The notes under the pieces: generated by a model
Database searches by the model: none
Told to the model about the DNA's origin: nothing
Seen by the model: the letters and a program-made list of their open reading frames with translations, nothing else
Assembly (NCBI GenBank): GCA_963698015.1
Contig: OY969109.1
Location: forward strand, 2,294,001-2,358,000
Length of the DNA: 64,000 nucleotides
Origin: VAXT01 sp963698015
Lineage (GTDB): Bacteria; Actinomycetota; Thermoleophilia; Gaiellales; Gaiellaceae
Reading direction: 5' to 3'
Made by a program: the position numbers and the translations under genes
In this document: piece after piece, positions 15,518 to 23,525 of the stretch
How the letters are laid out: each line of letters begins with the position of its first letter
Position numbering within the stretch: the stretch's first letter is position 1

Positions 15518-15523
15518 TACGAT
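15518..15523 (+). promoter_or_regulatory. -10 element TACGAT, leaderless
   Basis: Seven bases before ATG 15531. A TTCTGA-like -35 lies about 18 bp upstream (15494-15499). Confidence 0.55.
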
Positions 15524-15530
15524 CCCAGCC

Positions 15531-16682
15531 ATGACGGACCGTCGAGGCACGCACATTCGGCTCGGTCGCGAGATTCACGAGGCCGGCGAGCTACCGAGCG
15601 CGATCTTCATGGAGCGCGCGGCGGCCGAAGGACTGCACGAGATTCGCACGGGCGGCTGGCCGACCAGCGCCAGGTCCCTCGAGGGCGTGGGGGCACCGAT
15701 CGCCCGAGCGACGTCGCAGGGCGGGGATAGCGCACTGTTCGAGGACGGCGGTGTCCTGTACGAGGTGCAGCTGTGGGGGTCGCACATCACGGTGACCGCG
15801 GCCGGGACCGACCGTGCTGCTGTCAGCGCGGTCGTCCAACGCCTCGAGGAGCTGTTCCCGCCGCCGGATCCGAGCTCGGCGCACGAGGTTCCGGTCACCT
15901 TCTGGATGTACACGCCGCAGGGCCCACGTCCCTCGTGGCGGCCGATCGCCGTGCCTGCCTGGGATGAAATCGCGTCCAACTATGCGGCGCGCACCCGCGA
16001 CCAGCTCGCCGCCCTGATGCGTGACTTCGAGCCTGCTCGCGGGGGGCAGCTCGTCCTCTGGCACGGCGAAGCGGGGACCGGAAAGACGTTCGCGCTGCGT
16101 GCGCTCGCCTGGGAGTGGCGCGACTGGTGCCAGATCCACTACATCGTCGATCCGGACTCGTTCTTCGGTGAGCACGCGGACTACCTGATGTCGGTGCTCC
16201 TCGAGCCGCCGTTCCCGATGATGGTCGGTGGGGAGCGCCACGGCCCGTCGGTCGCGATGACGTTCATCCATGGCATGGAGCCCTTCGAGGACGACGCGGA
16301 CGAGGAAGACGATCGCCTGTGGCGCCTGCTCGTGATGGAGGACACCGGCGAGCTCCTGAGCGCGGACGCGCGTGAGCGCACCGGGCAAGGTCTGTCGCGC
16401 TTCCTCAACGTCGTCGACGGCCTGATCGGCCAGGGGCTGCGCGTCATCGTGCTCGTGACGACGAACGAAGAGATCAAGAAGCTCCATCCGGCAGTCGCGC
16501 GCCCCGGCCGCTGTGCGGCCAACGTCATGTTCGACTCCCTCAGCTTCGAGGAGGGCTCAGCGTGGCTCGCCGCACACGGGGTCGACGAGGAGTCCGGCGG
16601 TGCGCGGACGCTCGCGTCGCTCTATGCCCAGGCGGAGGGCCGCGACCCGAGCGCGACCGTCCTCGTCGGCTTCGGCGGCTAG
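15531..16682 (+). CDS. AAA+ ATPase with an uncharacterised N-terminal domain
   Basis: 383 aa from a leaderless ATG. The first 150 residues form a beta-rich domain (LYEVQLWGSHITVTAAG) resembling the DUF5925-type head found on actinobacterial AAA proteins, from memory. The ATPase core has Walker A WHGEAGTGKTFALRAL, Walker B LLVMEDTGELL, sensor-1-like VIVLVTTNEEIKKLHPAV and the arginine-finger region RPGRCAAN. An acidic insertion (FEDDADEEDDR) precedes Walker B. The partner substrate is unknown. The GST-like gene follows after a few bases. Confidence 0.8.
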   Translation: MTDRRGTHIRLGREIHEAGELPSAIFMERAAAEGLHEIRTGGWPTSARSLEGVGAPIARATSQGGDSALFEDGGVLYEVQLWGSHITVTAAGTDRAAVSAVVQRLEELFPPPDPSSAHEVPVTFWMYTPQGPRPSWRPIAVPAWDEIASNYAARTRDQLAALMRDFEPARGGQLVLWHGEAGTGKTFALRALAWEWRDWCQIHYIVDPDSFFGEHADYLMSVLLEPPFPMMVGGERHGPSVAMTFIHGMEPFEDDADEEDDRLWRLLVMEDTGELLSADARERTGQGLSRFLNVVDGLIGQGLRVIVLVTTNEEIKKLHPAVARPGRCAANVMFDSLSFEEGSAWLAAHGVDEESGGARTLASLYAQAEGRDPSATVLVGFGG

Positions 16683-16689
16683 TCGGACT

Positions 16690-17304
16690 TTGCTCCGCGT
16701 CTATCGAATCCCGTTCTCGACGAACGTCGAGCGGGTCTCGCTCGCGCTCGCGTTCAAAGGTCTGGACGTGGAGTGGGTCGACGTCGACTCGGCCGACCGG
16801 AGCCCTGTCGAGCGGCTCACCGGCCAGTCGCTCGTCCCGGTGCTCGTCCACGGCGAGCGTGTGCTTGTCGACTCGACGGTCATCCTCCGCTACGTCGAGG
16901 CGCTGCAGCCGGAGCCGCCGCTCTTTCCGCGGGACGAGGCTCGGGCAGCTGAGATCGAAGTCTTCCTCGACTGGTTCAACCGGATCTGGAAGCGGCCTCC
17001 GAACGAGATCGAGGCCGAGCGAGCCAGGTCCGAGCCGGATCAGGAGCGGATCGACGAGCTCGGCCGGGAGCTGACGGGGTCGCTCGAGCTCTTCGAGCGG
17101 TTGCTGGCCGGGCGCGACTACCTCCTCGGAGAGTTCTCGGCGGCCGACTGCGCGGCGTTTCCCTTCCTCAAATACGGCCTCCTCCTCGACGAGGCCGATA
17201 CCGAGGAGTTCCACCTCATCCTCGGGGAGTACCTCGCCCTGAACGGCCGGTACCCGAGGCTCGAGGCGTGGATCCGTCGCATGGACGCCCGTCCCCGGGC
17301 GTAA
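16690..17304 (+). CDS. glutathione S-transferase-like protein
   Basis: 204 aa from TTG 16690, seven bases after the ATPase stop. The N-terminal thioredoxin fold reads YRIPFSTNVERVSLALAFKG, LVPVLVHGERVLVDSTVILR; the cis-Pro motif VPVL and the following DST (glutathione gamma-Glu contact) are present. The C-terminal helical domain follows (ELFERLLAGRDYLLGEFSAA, DCAAFPFLKYGL). Ser in PFSTN may be the thiol-activating residue. Actinobacteria generally lack glutathione, so the true thiol cofactor or substrate is uncertain. Confidence 0.82.
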   Translation: MLRVYRIPFSTNVERVSLALAFKGLDVEWVDVDSADRSPVERLTGQSLVPVLVHGERVLVDSTVILRYVEALQPEPPLFPRDEARAAEIEVFLDWFNRIWKRPPNEIEAERARSEPDQERIDELGRELTGSLELFERLLAGRDYLLGEFSAADCAAFPFLKYGLLLDEADTEEFHLILGEYLALNGRYPRLEAWIRRMDARPRA

Positions 17305-17309
17305 ACGGG

Positions 17310-17723
17310 TCAGGCTTCGGCGGGAGCGGCGGCTGCTCCTGAGGACGCCTTGGCTCCCCAGTACGTGTTGAGGGCGCCCTGCACCTTCACGAACCAGATG
17401 ATCGCCGGGACGATCAGGATCGCGCCAGGAAAGAGCCAGAGTCCTGTCCAGCCGGTCATCGGCGGCTGCTGGCCGTCCTTCTGGTACATCTTTCCGATCT
17501 CCGATGGGATCACGAATCCCATAACGGGGCTCACGACGAGCCAGACAACGAGGCCGAGGACGCCGCCGAGGCCTTCGCCTGTGTGCTGCTTGATCTCCTC
17601 CTCGGTCTTGAACACCCAGTAGAGGCTGTAGATGCTGAACGTGACGATGTACATAAGGATCCCGAAGCCAACCCCCCGCGGTTCGCCGAGAGGGCCGGTG
17701 TTGGCGCTGGCGGTTGTGCTCAT
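17310..17723 (-). CDS. DUF4234-like membrane protein
   Basis: 137 aa from ATG 17723 with GGGAGG six bases upstream. Hydrophobic segments are VGFGILMYIVTFSIYSLYWV (with the YWVFKTEEEIKQHTGEG motif typical of DUF4234), GVLGLVVWLVVSPVMGFVIP, and LWLFPGAILIVPAIIWFVKV. The tail is Ala-rich. These proteins are small integral membrane proteins without known function. It converges with the GST-like gene. Confidence 0.72.
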   Translation of the reverse strand: MSTTASANTGPLGEPRGVGFGILMYIVTFSIYSLYWVFKTEEEIKQHTGEGLGGVLGLVVWLVVSPVMGFVIPSEIGKMYQKDGQQPPMTGWTGLWLFPGAILIVPAIIWFVKVQGALNTYWGAKASSGAAAAPAEA

Positions 17724-17809
17724 CCGTTGCCTCCCATGTTGGTCGGAGCGACTGAACCACACTCGCAGCCGGGTATCAACTGCTGCACGCCTTATGTGAA
17801 AGTCAGGGT

Positions 17810-18118
17810 GTGAACCGGAAGCTCGTCGTCTTCGTGCCCGCCGAATCACTGGATGTGGTGCGGGATGCGCTCTTCGAGGCCGGAGCGGGGCGGATCGGCG
17901 AGTACAAGCGCTGCTCGTGGTACACGGAGGGCACCGGGACCTTTCTCGGAGGCGAGGAGACGGATCCGACGATCGGCGAGCGCGGCCGCGAGGAGCGCGT
18001 TCCGGAGCTGCGGCTCGAGACCGTCTATCCGGCGGAACGCGAGGACGAGGTCGTGCGGGCGCTGCGGTCGGCGCATCCGTACGAGGAGCCGGCCTTCGAC
18101 CTCTATCCGCTCCTGTGA
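17810..18118 (+). CDS. NIF3/YqfO-type PII-like domain protein
   Basis: 102 aa, GTG start. The sequence follows the small ferredoxin-like domain inserted in YqfO/NIF3 proteins: KLVVFVPAESLDVVRDALFE, AGAGRIGEYKRCSWYTEGTG, TFLGGEETDPTIGERG and the end HPYEEPAFDLYPL. Conserved here are the YxxCS and HPYEEPAFDLY motifs. Such domains form trimers and may bind ligands; function unknown. Its stop overlaps the next gene (GTGA). Confidence 0.7.
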   Translation: MNRKLVVFVPAESLDVVRDALFEAGAGRIGEYKRCSWYTEGTGTFLGGEETDPTIGERGREERVPELRLETVYPAEREDEVVRALRSAHPYEEPAFDLYPLL

Positions 18119-18519
18119 AGGCGCGGCTCTTCACGGACGGCGGCGCGCGCGGGAACCCGGGCCCGGCCGCCTACGGGTTCGTGCTCGAGGCCGAGGACGG
18201 GACCGTGCTCGCGGCCGAGGGTCAGGCGATCGGGGTCGCGACGAACAACGTCGCCGAGTACCGGGGGCTCGTTGAAGGGCTCCGGCGTGCTGCCGAGCTG
18301 CACGTGGACGAGCTCGAGGTCGTGTCCGACTCGGAGCTCGTCGTCCACCAGATGCGCGGCGAGTGGAAGATCAAGAAGGACACGCTGCGCGCGCTCTGGG
18401 AGGAGGCCGGCGACCTCGCGGCGCGCATCGGCTCGGTGCGCTACACGGCCGTGCGGCGGGAGCACAACGAGCTCGCCGACCGGCTCGTGAACGAGGCGCT
18501 GGACGCGGCCGGCGCCTGA
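18115..18519 (+). CDS. RNase HI-like ribonuclease H
   Basis: 134 aa from GTG 18115 in a four-base overlap with the preceding stop. The catalytic carboxylates are visible: Asp in LFTDGGARGNPGPAAYGF, Glu in NNVAEYRGLVEGLRRA, Asp in VVSDSELVVHQM, and the final Asp in HNELADRLVNEAL. This matches the short single-domain RNase HI family that cuts RNA in RNA-DNA hybrids. Its operon partners are the PII-like protein and the AlkZ-like protein two bases downstream. Confidence 0.88.
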   Translation: MKARLFTDGGARGNPGPAAYGFVLEAEDGTVLAAEGQAIGVATNNVAEYRGLVEGLRRAAELHVDELEVVSDSELVVHQMRGEWKIKKDTLRALWEEAGDLAARIGSVRYTAVRREHNELADRLVNEALDAAGA

Positions 18520-18521
18520 GC

Positions 18522-19691
18522 GTGTGGACGATCTCCGTGGAAGAGCGGCGCGCACGGCTCGCGCGGCGGCACTTCCTGGCGCGAGACGCACGGTCCGGCG
18601 ATCCCGCCGAGCTCGCACGCGGCCTGGTCGGGCTGCACGCGACCGACCCGGCGACGGTGTTCCTCGCGGCCCGGGCGCGTGGGGTGGAGGCGGCGGAGCT
18701 CGACCGCGCGCTGTACGAGGAGCGGAGCGTCCTGCGGATGATCGGGATGCGGCGGACGCTGTTCGTCCTCCCGCTGGACGTCGCGGCCGTCGTGCAGGCG
18801 GCATGCACGGAGTCGATTCTGGCCGCGTCGCGCAGGCGCTACGCGAAGCTGATCGAGGGCGGCGGCATCGCCTCGGACGGAGAGGCGTGGCTCGACGAGG
18901 TCGGCGCGGAGACTCTGCGAGTTCTGAAGGCTCGGGGCGAGGCGTACGCGGCCGAGTTGTCCGCCGACGTTCCGCTGCTGCGGGAGAAGATCCACTTCGG
19001 CGAGGGCAAGACCTGGGCGGGCAGCACGGGCATGACGTCCTGGGTCCTCTTCCTGCTCGCCGCGGAGGGCCATGTCGTCCGCGGTCGTCCGCGAGGAGCC
19101 TGGACGAGCAGCCAGTGGCGCTGGGTGCCTGCCGCGTCGTGGTTCGAGATGCCACTCGCGCGACTCGAGCCCGAGGTTGCGCGACTCGAGCTCGCGACGC
19201 GCTGGCTCGCGGCGTTCGGCCCTGCGAGCGAGACGGACCTGAAGTGGTGGACCGGGTGGACGCTCAACCAGACGCGCGCGGCGCTCGGCGCCGTCGAAGC
19301 CGTGGAGGTCGACCTGGACGGCGTGCCCGGGTTCGTCCTGCCCGGCGACGTCGAGCCCGAGCCGGAGCCCGAGCCGTGGGCCGCGTTCCTGCCGTCCCTC
19401 GACCCGACCGTGATGGGCTGGAAGGAGCGTGGCTGGTACCTCGGCGAGCACGCACCGGCGCTCTTCGACCGGAACGGAAACGCGGGTCCGACGGTGTGGT
19501 GGAACGGCCGCGTGGTCGGAGGCTGGGCGGGGCGGAAGGACGGCCAGGTCGCGTTCCGCCTGCTCGAGGACGTGGGCGCTGAGGGCATCCAGGCGATCGA
19601 GGCCGAAGCGGAACGCTTGCAGTCCTGGCTCAGCGAGACGAAGGTGACGCCGCGCTTCGCCACGCCGCTCGCGAAGGAATTGGGAAGCTAA
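18522..19691 (+). CDS. AlkZ/YcaQ-related winged-helix DNA-binding protein
   Basis: 389 aa from GTG 18522. The family is recognised by the N-terminal winged-helix block (RHFLARDARSGDPAELARGL, GLHATDPATVFLAAR), VLRMIGMRRTLFVLPLDVAA, and the C-terminal DPTVMGWKERGWYLGEHA and GNAGPTVWWNGRVVGGWAGR motifs. AlkZ enzymes use a QxQ or QxD catalytic motif after the first helices; here the corresponding site reads H-A-T, so glycosylase activity is doubtful. A DNA-repair or DNA-binding role is inferred from the fold only. Confidence 0.72.
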   Translation: MWTISVEERRARLARRHFLARDARSGDPAELARGLVGLHATDPATVFLAARARGVEAAELDRALYEERSVLRMIGMRRTLFVLPLDVAAVVQAACTESILAASRRRYAKLIEGGGIASDGEAWLDEVGAETLRVLKARGEAYAAELSADVPLLREKIHFGEGKTWAGSTGMTSWVLFLLAAEGHVVRGRPRGAWTSSQWRWVPAASWFEMPLARLEPEVARLELATRWLAAFGPASETDLKWWTGWTLNQTRAALGAVEAVEVDLDGVPGFVLPGDVEPEPEPEPWAAFLPSLDPTVMGWKERGWYLGEHAPALFDRNGNAGPTVWWNGRVVGGWAGRKDGQVAFRLLEDVGAEGIQAIEAEAERLQSWLSETKVTPRFATPLAKELGS

Positions 19692-19702
19692 CTCCCGGTT
19701 CT

Positions 19703-20107
19703 GTGGCACGATCCGTAATCGTGGATTCGAGCCGGATCGCAGCTTTTCCAGACTTCGCAGATCTGCCTCCAGAGGAGCTCGATGAGCTCGCGGCCTCCAT
19801 GAGCGAGCTCGAGGTCGAACCGGGCGCCACTGTCGTCACGCTCGACCACTACGGAACCGCCATCTACTTCATCGAGCAGGGAGAGGCCGATGTTCTGCAG
19901 GACGCTGGAGCGAACAAGGCTGTCGGCCCCGGCGACGTGTTTGGAGAGATTGGGCTCCTCCTGACAGGGCAGCGGACGGCCACGGTCGTGTCGCGGACGC
20001 CGATGCGGCTCCTAACGCTCTCAGGTCAGGACTTCGACCGAATCCGAGCACGTGTGCCTGAGGTCGAGCGCTCGCTTGGCCGCCTCGGCCTCGAGCGCAC
20101 GGCCTGA
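19703..20107 (+). CDS. single-domain cyclic-nucleotide-binding protein
   Basis: 134 aa from GTG 19703 (an in-frame GTG at 19721 is an alternative). The whole protein is one cNMP-binding beta-barrel: FADLPPEELDELAASMSELE, EPGATVVTLDHYGTAIYFIE, GPGDVFGEIGLLLTGQRTAT (the phosphate-binding cassette, with Glu and the RTA arginine) and a C-terminal helix. There is no DNA-binding or enzyme domain, so it must act through a partner. Cyclic nucleotide could come from the cyclase fusion at 2261. Confidence 0.82.
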   Translation: MARSVIVDSSRIAAFPDFADLPPEELDELAASMSELEVEPGATVVTLDHYGTAIYFIEQGEADVLQDAGANKAVGPGDVFGEIGLLLTGQRTATVVSRTPMRLLTLSGQDFDRIRARVPEVERSLGRLGLERTA

Positions 20108-20152
20108 CCACGAAGGAGCTCGTGGCTGGTAAGAACGCTGCGGAGACGCGGC

Positions 20153-20158
20153 TATACT
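20153..20158 (+). promoter_or_regulatory. -10 element TATACT for tRNA-Gly
   Basis: TATACT lies 11 bp before the first base of tRNA-Gly. Confidence 0.6.
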
Positions 20159-20169
20159 CGGACGGCTAC

Positions 20170-20243
20170 GCGGATGTAGCTCAGTTGGCTAGAGCGTCTG
20201 CTTGCCATGCAGAAGGTCGTGGGTTCGAGTCCCATCATCCGCT
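20170..20243 (+). tRNA. trnG: tRNA-Gly (anticodon GCC)
   Basis: The acceptor arms GCGGATG and CATCCGC pair perfectly, the discriminator is T, the anticodon loop TTGCCAT gives GCC, and GGTTCGAGTCC forms the T loop region. CCA is not encoded. Confidence 0.96.
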
Positions 20244-20254
20244 TCGCGGAGAAG

Positions 20255-20278
20255 CCCCGCTCAGGCGGGGTTTTCTGT
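20255..20278 (+). terminator. intrinsic terminator of tRNA-Gly
   Basis: CCCCGC-TCAG-GCGGGG (20255-20270) is followed by TTTTCTGTT, a classic Rho-independent terminator twelve bases behind the tRNA. Confidence 0.9.
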
Positions 20279-20397
20279 TGGGCTGATGTGTTCGATCGCG
20301 ACCCACCGCCGGCGTGAGGTCGCCGCGAAACCGTCTCGCTGTCGGATCGCTCACAACCGGCGTGCCAGAAGGTCCTTGAAAGAAATCCGGGAGGCGG

Positions 20398-20425
20398 TGT
20401 CGTACCGGCGCAGAGGCGTTCGTTG
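20398..20425 (+). promoter_or_regulatory. possible ECF42-type promoter
   Basis: TGTCGT (20398-20403) followed by CGTT-containing sequence about 14-18 bp later resembles the -35 TGTCGA and short CG-rich -10 that I recall for ECF42 sigma factors. It would drive the DGPF/ECF42 pair. The match is partial and is offered only as a candidate. Confidence 0.3.
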
Positions 20426-20482
20426 TAGGGGTGAGCGGCCGCCCACGAGGGGCGCGCCCCCAGACAAAGGAGATGATCCGAG

Positions 20483-20807
20483 ATGCAGTACCTGGTTTCC
20501 GTGATCGACGACAACACCGGCACCGCCACCCCGACCGAGATGGCTGCCATCGACGCGTTCAACGACCGGCTCCAGGCCGATGGCCACTGGGTCTTCGCCG
20601 CCGGCCTCGAGTCGCCCGAGCACGGCCACCGTCATCGACAACCGGGGTGGGGAGGCGGTGTTCACCGACGGGCCCTTCGTGGAGTCGAAGGAGTACCTCG
20701 CCGGCTTCTGGATCATCGAGGCCCCCGATCTCGACGTGGCGCTCAAGCTCGCCGCCGAGGGGTCGAAGCACTGCAATCGGAAGGTCGAGGTGCGGCCGTT
20801 CCTGTAG
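20483..20807 (+). pseudogene. YCII/DGPF-domain protein, frameshifted partner of the ECF42 sigma factor
   Basis: From ATG 20483 (ribosome-binding site AAAGGAG upstream) the protein reads MQYLVSVIDDNTGTATPTEM up to FAAGLESP. At about 20618 the sense moves to the next frame: STATVIDNRGGEAVFTDGPF, VESKEYLAGFWIIEAPDLDV, ending at 20805-20807. The two halves make a complete 107-aa DGPF-type protein, and the motif TDGPFVESKEYLAGFWI is diagnostic. One surplus base explains the break. ECF42 sigma factors are normally encoded with intact DGPF proteins. The first frame alone runs through into the sigma-factor gene, which could also give a fusion protein if the shift is real. Confidence 0.75.
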
Positions 20808-22042
20808 TGCGCGCGATCGACGTTCGGGAGGCGATCACCCGCGCCCACCACGAGGAGTGGGCGCGGGTGGTCGCCGCCCTGACCAGGCGTTTCGGTGACC
20901 TCGACATCGCCGAGGAGGCGGCGGCCGAGGCGTTCGCGACCGCTGTCGAGCGGTGGCCGGCCGACGGCGTGCCCCCCAACCCCGGCGCCTGGCTGACCAC
21001 CACCGCCAACCGCAAGGCCATCGACCGGATCCGGCGCGAGAACAAGCGCGACGACAAGCAGAGGGAGGCTCAGATGTTGTACGACGACGACGACCCGCCC
21101 GAGCCTCTCGGCGCCATCGACGACGAGCGGCTCCGGCTGATCTTCACCTGCTGTCACCCGGCGCTCGCGATGGAGACCCGCGTGGCGCTGACGCTGCGCA
21201 TGGTCGGCGGTCTGACCGTGCCCGAGATCGCCCGTGCCTTCCTGGTGCAGGAGACCACCATGGGGCAGCGGATCACCCGCGCGAAGGCCAAGATCAAGGC
21301 GGCTCGCATCCCTTATCGGGTGCCGTCCGCGGAGGATCTCCCGGCACGCGTCTCCGGCGTGCTCGCCGTCCTCTTCCTCGTCTTCAACGAGGGCTACCTG
21401 GCGACCGGCCCCGACACCGATCCCGTCCGTCACGACCTGACCGCCGAGGCGATCCGGCTCACTCGCCTGATCCGTGCCCTCATGCCGGAGGACGGTGAGG
21501 TGGCCGGGCTGCTGGCGCTGATGCTCCTCACCGAGGCCCGCCGCACCGCCCGCGTTTCGGCGAGCGGCGAACTGGTCCCCCTCGACGAGCAGGACCGTGG
21601 GGCCTGGGACGCGGCGCTGGTCGCCGAGGGTCATCGGCTGGTGCGCGAGCGCCTGGCCGCCGGGGTGGCTCCGGGTCGCTACCAGATCCTCGCAGCGATC
21701 AACGCCGTGCACACCTCCGCCCGCGACGTACGCGACACCGACTGGTCGCAGATCGTCGCCCTCTACGACCAGCTCGTCCGCCTCGACCCCTCGCCGATCA
21801 TCGCCCTCAACCGGGCCGTCGCGGTCGCCGAGCTTGACGGCCCGGAGGTGGCACTGGCGGCCGTCGACCGTCTTGAAGACAAGTTGGCCGGCTATCACGC
21901 CTACCATGCGACCCGCGCCGACCTGCTGCGCCGGCTGGGCCGCAGTCAGAAGTCGCGTGCGGCGTACGACAAAGCCATCGAGCTGGCGGGCAACACCGCC
22001 GAGACCGCCTACCTGACGCGCCGCCGCGACCAGCTGGGGTAG
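20807..22042 (+). CDS. ECF42-type extracytoplasmic-function sigma factor with TPR-like C-terminus
   Basis: 411 aa from GTG 20807, overlapping the DGPF stop codon (TAGTG). Region 2 spans DLDIAEEAAAEAFATAVERW and PNPGAWLTTTANRKAIDRIR; region 4 spans LTLRMVGGLTVPEIARAFLV and TTMGQRITRAKAKIKAARIP. A long C-terminal extension (DUF6596/TPR-like) contains FLVFNEGYLATGP and YDQLVRLDPSPIIALNRAVA, AELDGPEVALAAVDRL. No anti-sigma gene is adjacent, as known for ECF42; the C-terminal extension is thought to control activity. The partner gene just upstream is broken here. Confidence 0.9.
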   Translation: MRAIDVREAITRAHHEEWARVVAALTRRFGDLDIAEEAAAEAFATAVERWPADGVPPNPGAWLTTTANRKAIDRIRRENKRDDKQREAQMLYDDDDPPEPLGAIDDERLRLIFTCCHPALAMETRVALTLRMVGGLTVPEIARAFLVQETTMGQRITRAKAKIKAARIPYRVPSAEDLPARVSGVLAVLFLVFNEGYLATGPDTDPVRHDLTAEAIRLTRLIRALMPEDGEVAGLLALMLLTEARRTARVSASGELVPLDEQDRGAWDAALVAEGHRLVRERLAAGVAPGRYQILAAINAVHTSARDVRDTDWSQIVALYDQLVRLDPSPIIALNRAVAVAELDGPEVALAAVDRLEDKLAGYHAYHATRADLLRRLGRSQKSRAAYDKAIELAGNTAETAYLTRRRDQLG

Positions 22043-22088
22043 TTCTCTCGCGATCAGCCATCCGTCCGGAGCAACACCGCCGCCTGGG

Positions 22089-22112
22089 CCAGTGTTCGGG
22101 AATGTCCCCTGA
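22089..22112 (+). repeat. dispersed element, copy 1
   Basis: Carries the core GGGAATGTCCCCTGA preceded by CCAGTGTTC. It lies 46 bp past the ECF42 stop codon. Upstream flank CAACACCGC is partly shared with copy 2. Confidence 0.75.
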
Positions 22113-22153
22113 GATTGGTACCGCCACGGCACTGCGGCGCAGGGCGAGGGGGG

Positions 22154-22558
22154 CTAGCGCTCGTCGTGCGGCGCTGCGCGCTCGTCGTGCTGCGCTGCGC
22201 CCTCGACCGGGGAGATCCAGCTCTCGCGCCGTTTCACCCAGGTCTCATCTTCGGGCTTCAGTTCGAAGGGCGCCTCGTCCAGACTTCCGATCCGAATCTC
22301 GATGAGCGTGTCGTCGGGGTCGGCTGTGTCCAGGAGCCGAGACCCACAGCGGGGGCAGAAGCCGCGACCGTCATAGCTTGAGATCTCGCCGCTCATCTCA
22401 AACGCCTCGACGGGCCACAGCGCATACACACTGAACGCACTGCCAGACTCCTTTCTGCAATTCGCGCAGTGGCAACGGCGGACATGCACAGGGTCACCGC
22501 GAACGCTGTAGCGGACCGCCCCGCAGAGACATCCGCCGGTGCGAACTCTTGCCTCCAC
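22154..22558 (-). CDS. GFA-family (glutathione-dependent formaldehyde-activating-like) protein
   Basis: 134 aa from GTG 22558. The two zinc sites of the GFA fold are present: GGCLCGAVRYSV (CxC), RCHCANCRKESGSAFSVYAL (CxCxxC) and GFCPRCGSRLLD (CxxC). Most GFA proteins in bacteria without glutathione have unknown function. The last residues AAQHDERAAPHDER come from a short tandem DNA repeat at 22157-22200, which suggests that the C-terminus was changed by slippage. Confidence 0.82.
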   Translation of the reverse strand: MEARVRTGGCLCGAVRYSVRGDPVHVRRCHCANCRKESGSAFSVYALWPVEAFEMSGEISSYDGRGFCPRCGSRLLDTADPDDTLIEIRIGSLDEAPFELKPEDETWVKRRESWISPVEGAAQHDERAAPHDER

Positions 22559-22590
22559 GCAGCGTGGATGCTACGCAACACTGCGGTGGG

Positions 22591-22614
22591 CCAGTGTGCG
22601 GGAATGTCCCCTGC
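22591..22614 (+). repeat. dispersed element, copy 2
   Basis: CCAGTGTGCGGGAATG followed by TCCCCTGC, preceded by GCGGTGGG as in copy 4. It is 93 bp upstream of the S51 peptidase gene. Confidence 0.75.
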
Positions 22615-22706
22615 AGATGTGGTGCTGGATCTGGCCGGAGCCGATGAGTTTTCGATGGTCTGCCAGTCTCTCCCGCGTACGGATCCGTAAGCGCTAAGGA
22701 GGCAGC

Positions 22707-23384
22707 ATGAGGCTTCTTCTCACTTCCGCCGGCATCAAGAACTCGAGCATCCACGAGGCGCTGCTCGACCTCCTGGGAAAACCGATTGCCGAGTCGAACG
22801 CCCTCTGCATTCCCACCGCGGCGTACGGGCACCCCATGGCCGGTCCTGGCGCGGCATGGCGGTTCATCAGCGGACGAGAACCCAGAACCCCCATGTGCGA
22901 ACTGGGTTGGAAGTCCTTGGGAGTGCTGGAGCTGACCGCGTTGCCCAGCGTCGACGAAGAGCTTTGGGTCCCCATTGTCCGGGAGACTGACGTTCTGCTG
23001 GTGAATGGCGGCGACCCCTTGTATCTGTGCTACTGGATGCGGCAGTCCGGACTGGCAGACCTCTTGCCATCGCTACGCGAGACGGTCTACGTGGGACTGA
23101 GCGCCGGGAGCATGGTGATGGCCCCCAACATCGGGGAGGACTTCGTCCGCTGGACTCCGCCCACCGGTGGCGACAGAGCGCTGGGCGTGGTCGATTTTTC
23201 GATGTTTCCGCACCTGGATCACGAGGCCTTGCCGGACAATTCCGTGGCCGGCGCAGAAAAGTGGGCCGCCGGCTTGGCAGGGCCGGGGTACGCGATTGAC
23301 GACCAGACCGCCATCAAAGTGACCGACGGTGCCGTCGAAGTCGTCTCCGAGGGGCACTGGAGGCTGTTCACCCCCAACTCATAA
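22707..23384 (+). CDS. peptidase S51 (dipeptidase E)-like protein
   Basis: 225 aa from ATG 22707 with TAAGGAGG upstream. The class I glutamine amidotransferase-like fold is shown by MRLLLTSAGIKNSSIHEALL, ETDVLLVNGGDPLYLCYWMR and YVGLSAGSMVMAPNIGEDFV; Ser in GLSAGSM is the nucleophile elbow, and the His in FPHLDHEALPDNS is in the place of the catalytic base. S51 enzymes cleave Asp-X dipeptides or cyanophycin fragments. Substrate is not predictable here. It is flanked by dispersed elements on both sides. Confidence 0.82.
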   Translation: MRLLLTSAGIKNSSIHEALLDLLGKPIAESNALCIPTAAYGHPMAGPGAAWRFISGREPRTPMCELGWKSLGVLELTALPSVDEELWVPIVRETDVLLVNGGDPLYLCYWMRQSGLADLLPSLRETVYVGLSAGSMVMAPNIGEDFVRWTPPTGGDRALGVVDFSMFPHLDHEALPDNSVAGAEKWAAGLAGPGYAIDDQTAIKVTDGAVEVVSEGHWRLFTPNS

Positions 23385-23424
23385 GCAAGCGAATCGGGCT
23401 CAGGAGAGACGCGCGCTCGGCTGC

Positions 23425-23449
23425 GCGAGAGTTCGAGAATGACGCCTGA
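23425..23449 (+). repeat. dispersed element, copy 3 (variant)
   Basis: Variant core GAGAATGACGCCTGA preceded by GCGAGAGTTC, closely matching the variant at 30407-30430. It is 40 bp past the S51 peptidase stop. Confidence 0.65.
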
Positions 23450-23485
23450 GCCGACACGCTCAACGCGTGACTTCGACGTGCCATG

Positions 23486-23505
23486 CTCCACCGGCGTTGG
23501 TGGAG
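23486..23505. promoter_or_regulatory. inverted repeat in the leader of the DHFR-like gene
   Basis: CTCCACC (23486-23492) and GGTGGAG (23499-23505) are perfect complements with a six-base loop, about 20 bp before the start codon and next to the GGAGG site. It could hide the ribosome-binding site or be an operator. Confidence 0.35.
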
Positions 23506-23525
23506 ACCAATCGGAGGTGTAGGGC

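Noticed and set aside
20483..22042. Single 519-aa gene from ATG 20483
   Set aside because: The central part (about 20620-20806) is out of the DGPF frame, and the sigma factor has its own GTG at 20807 overlapping the DGPF stop; a fusion is kept only as a possibility.
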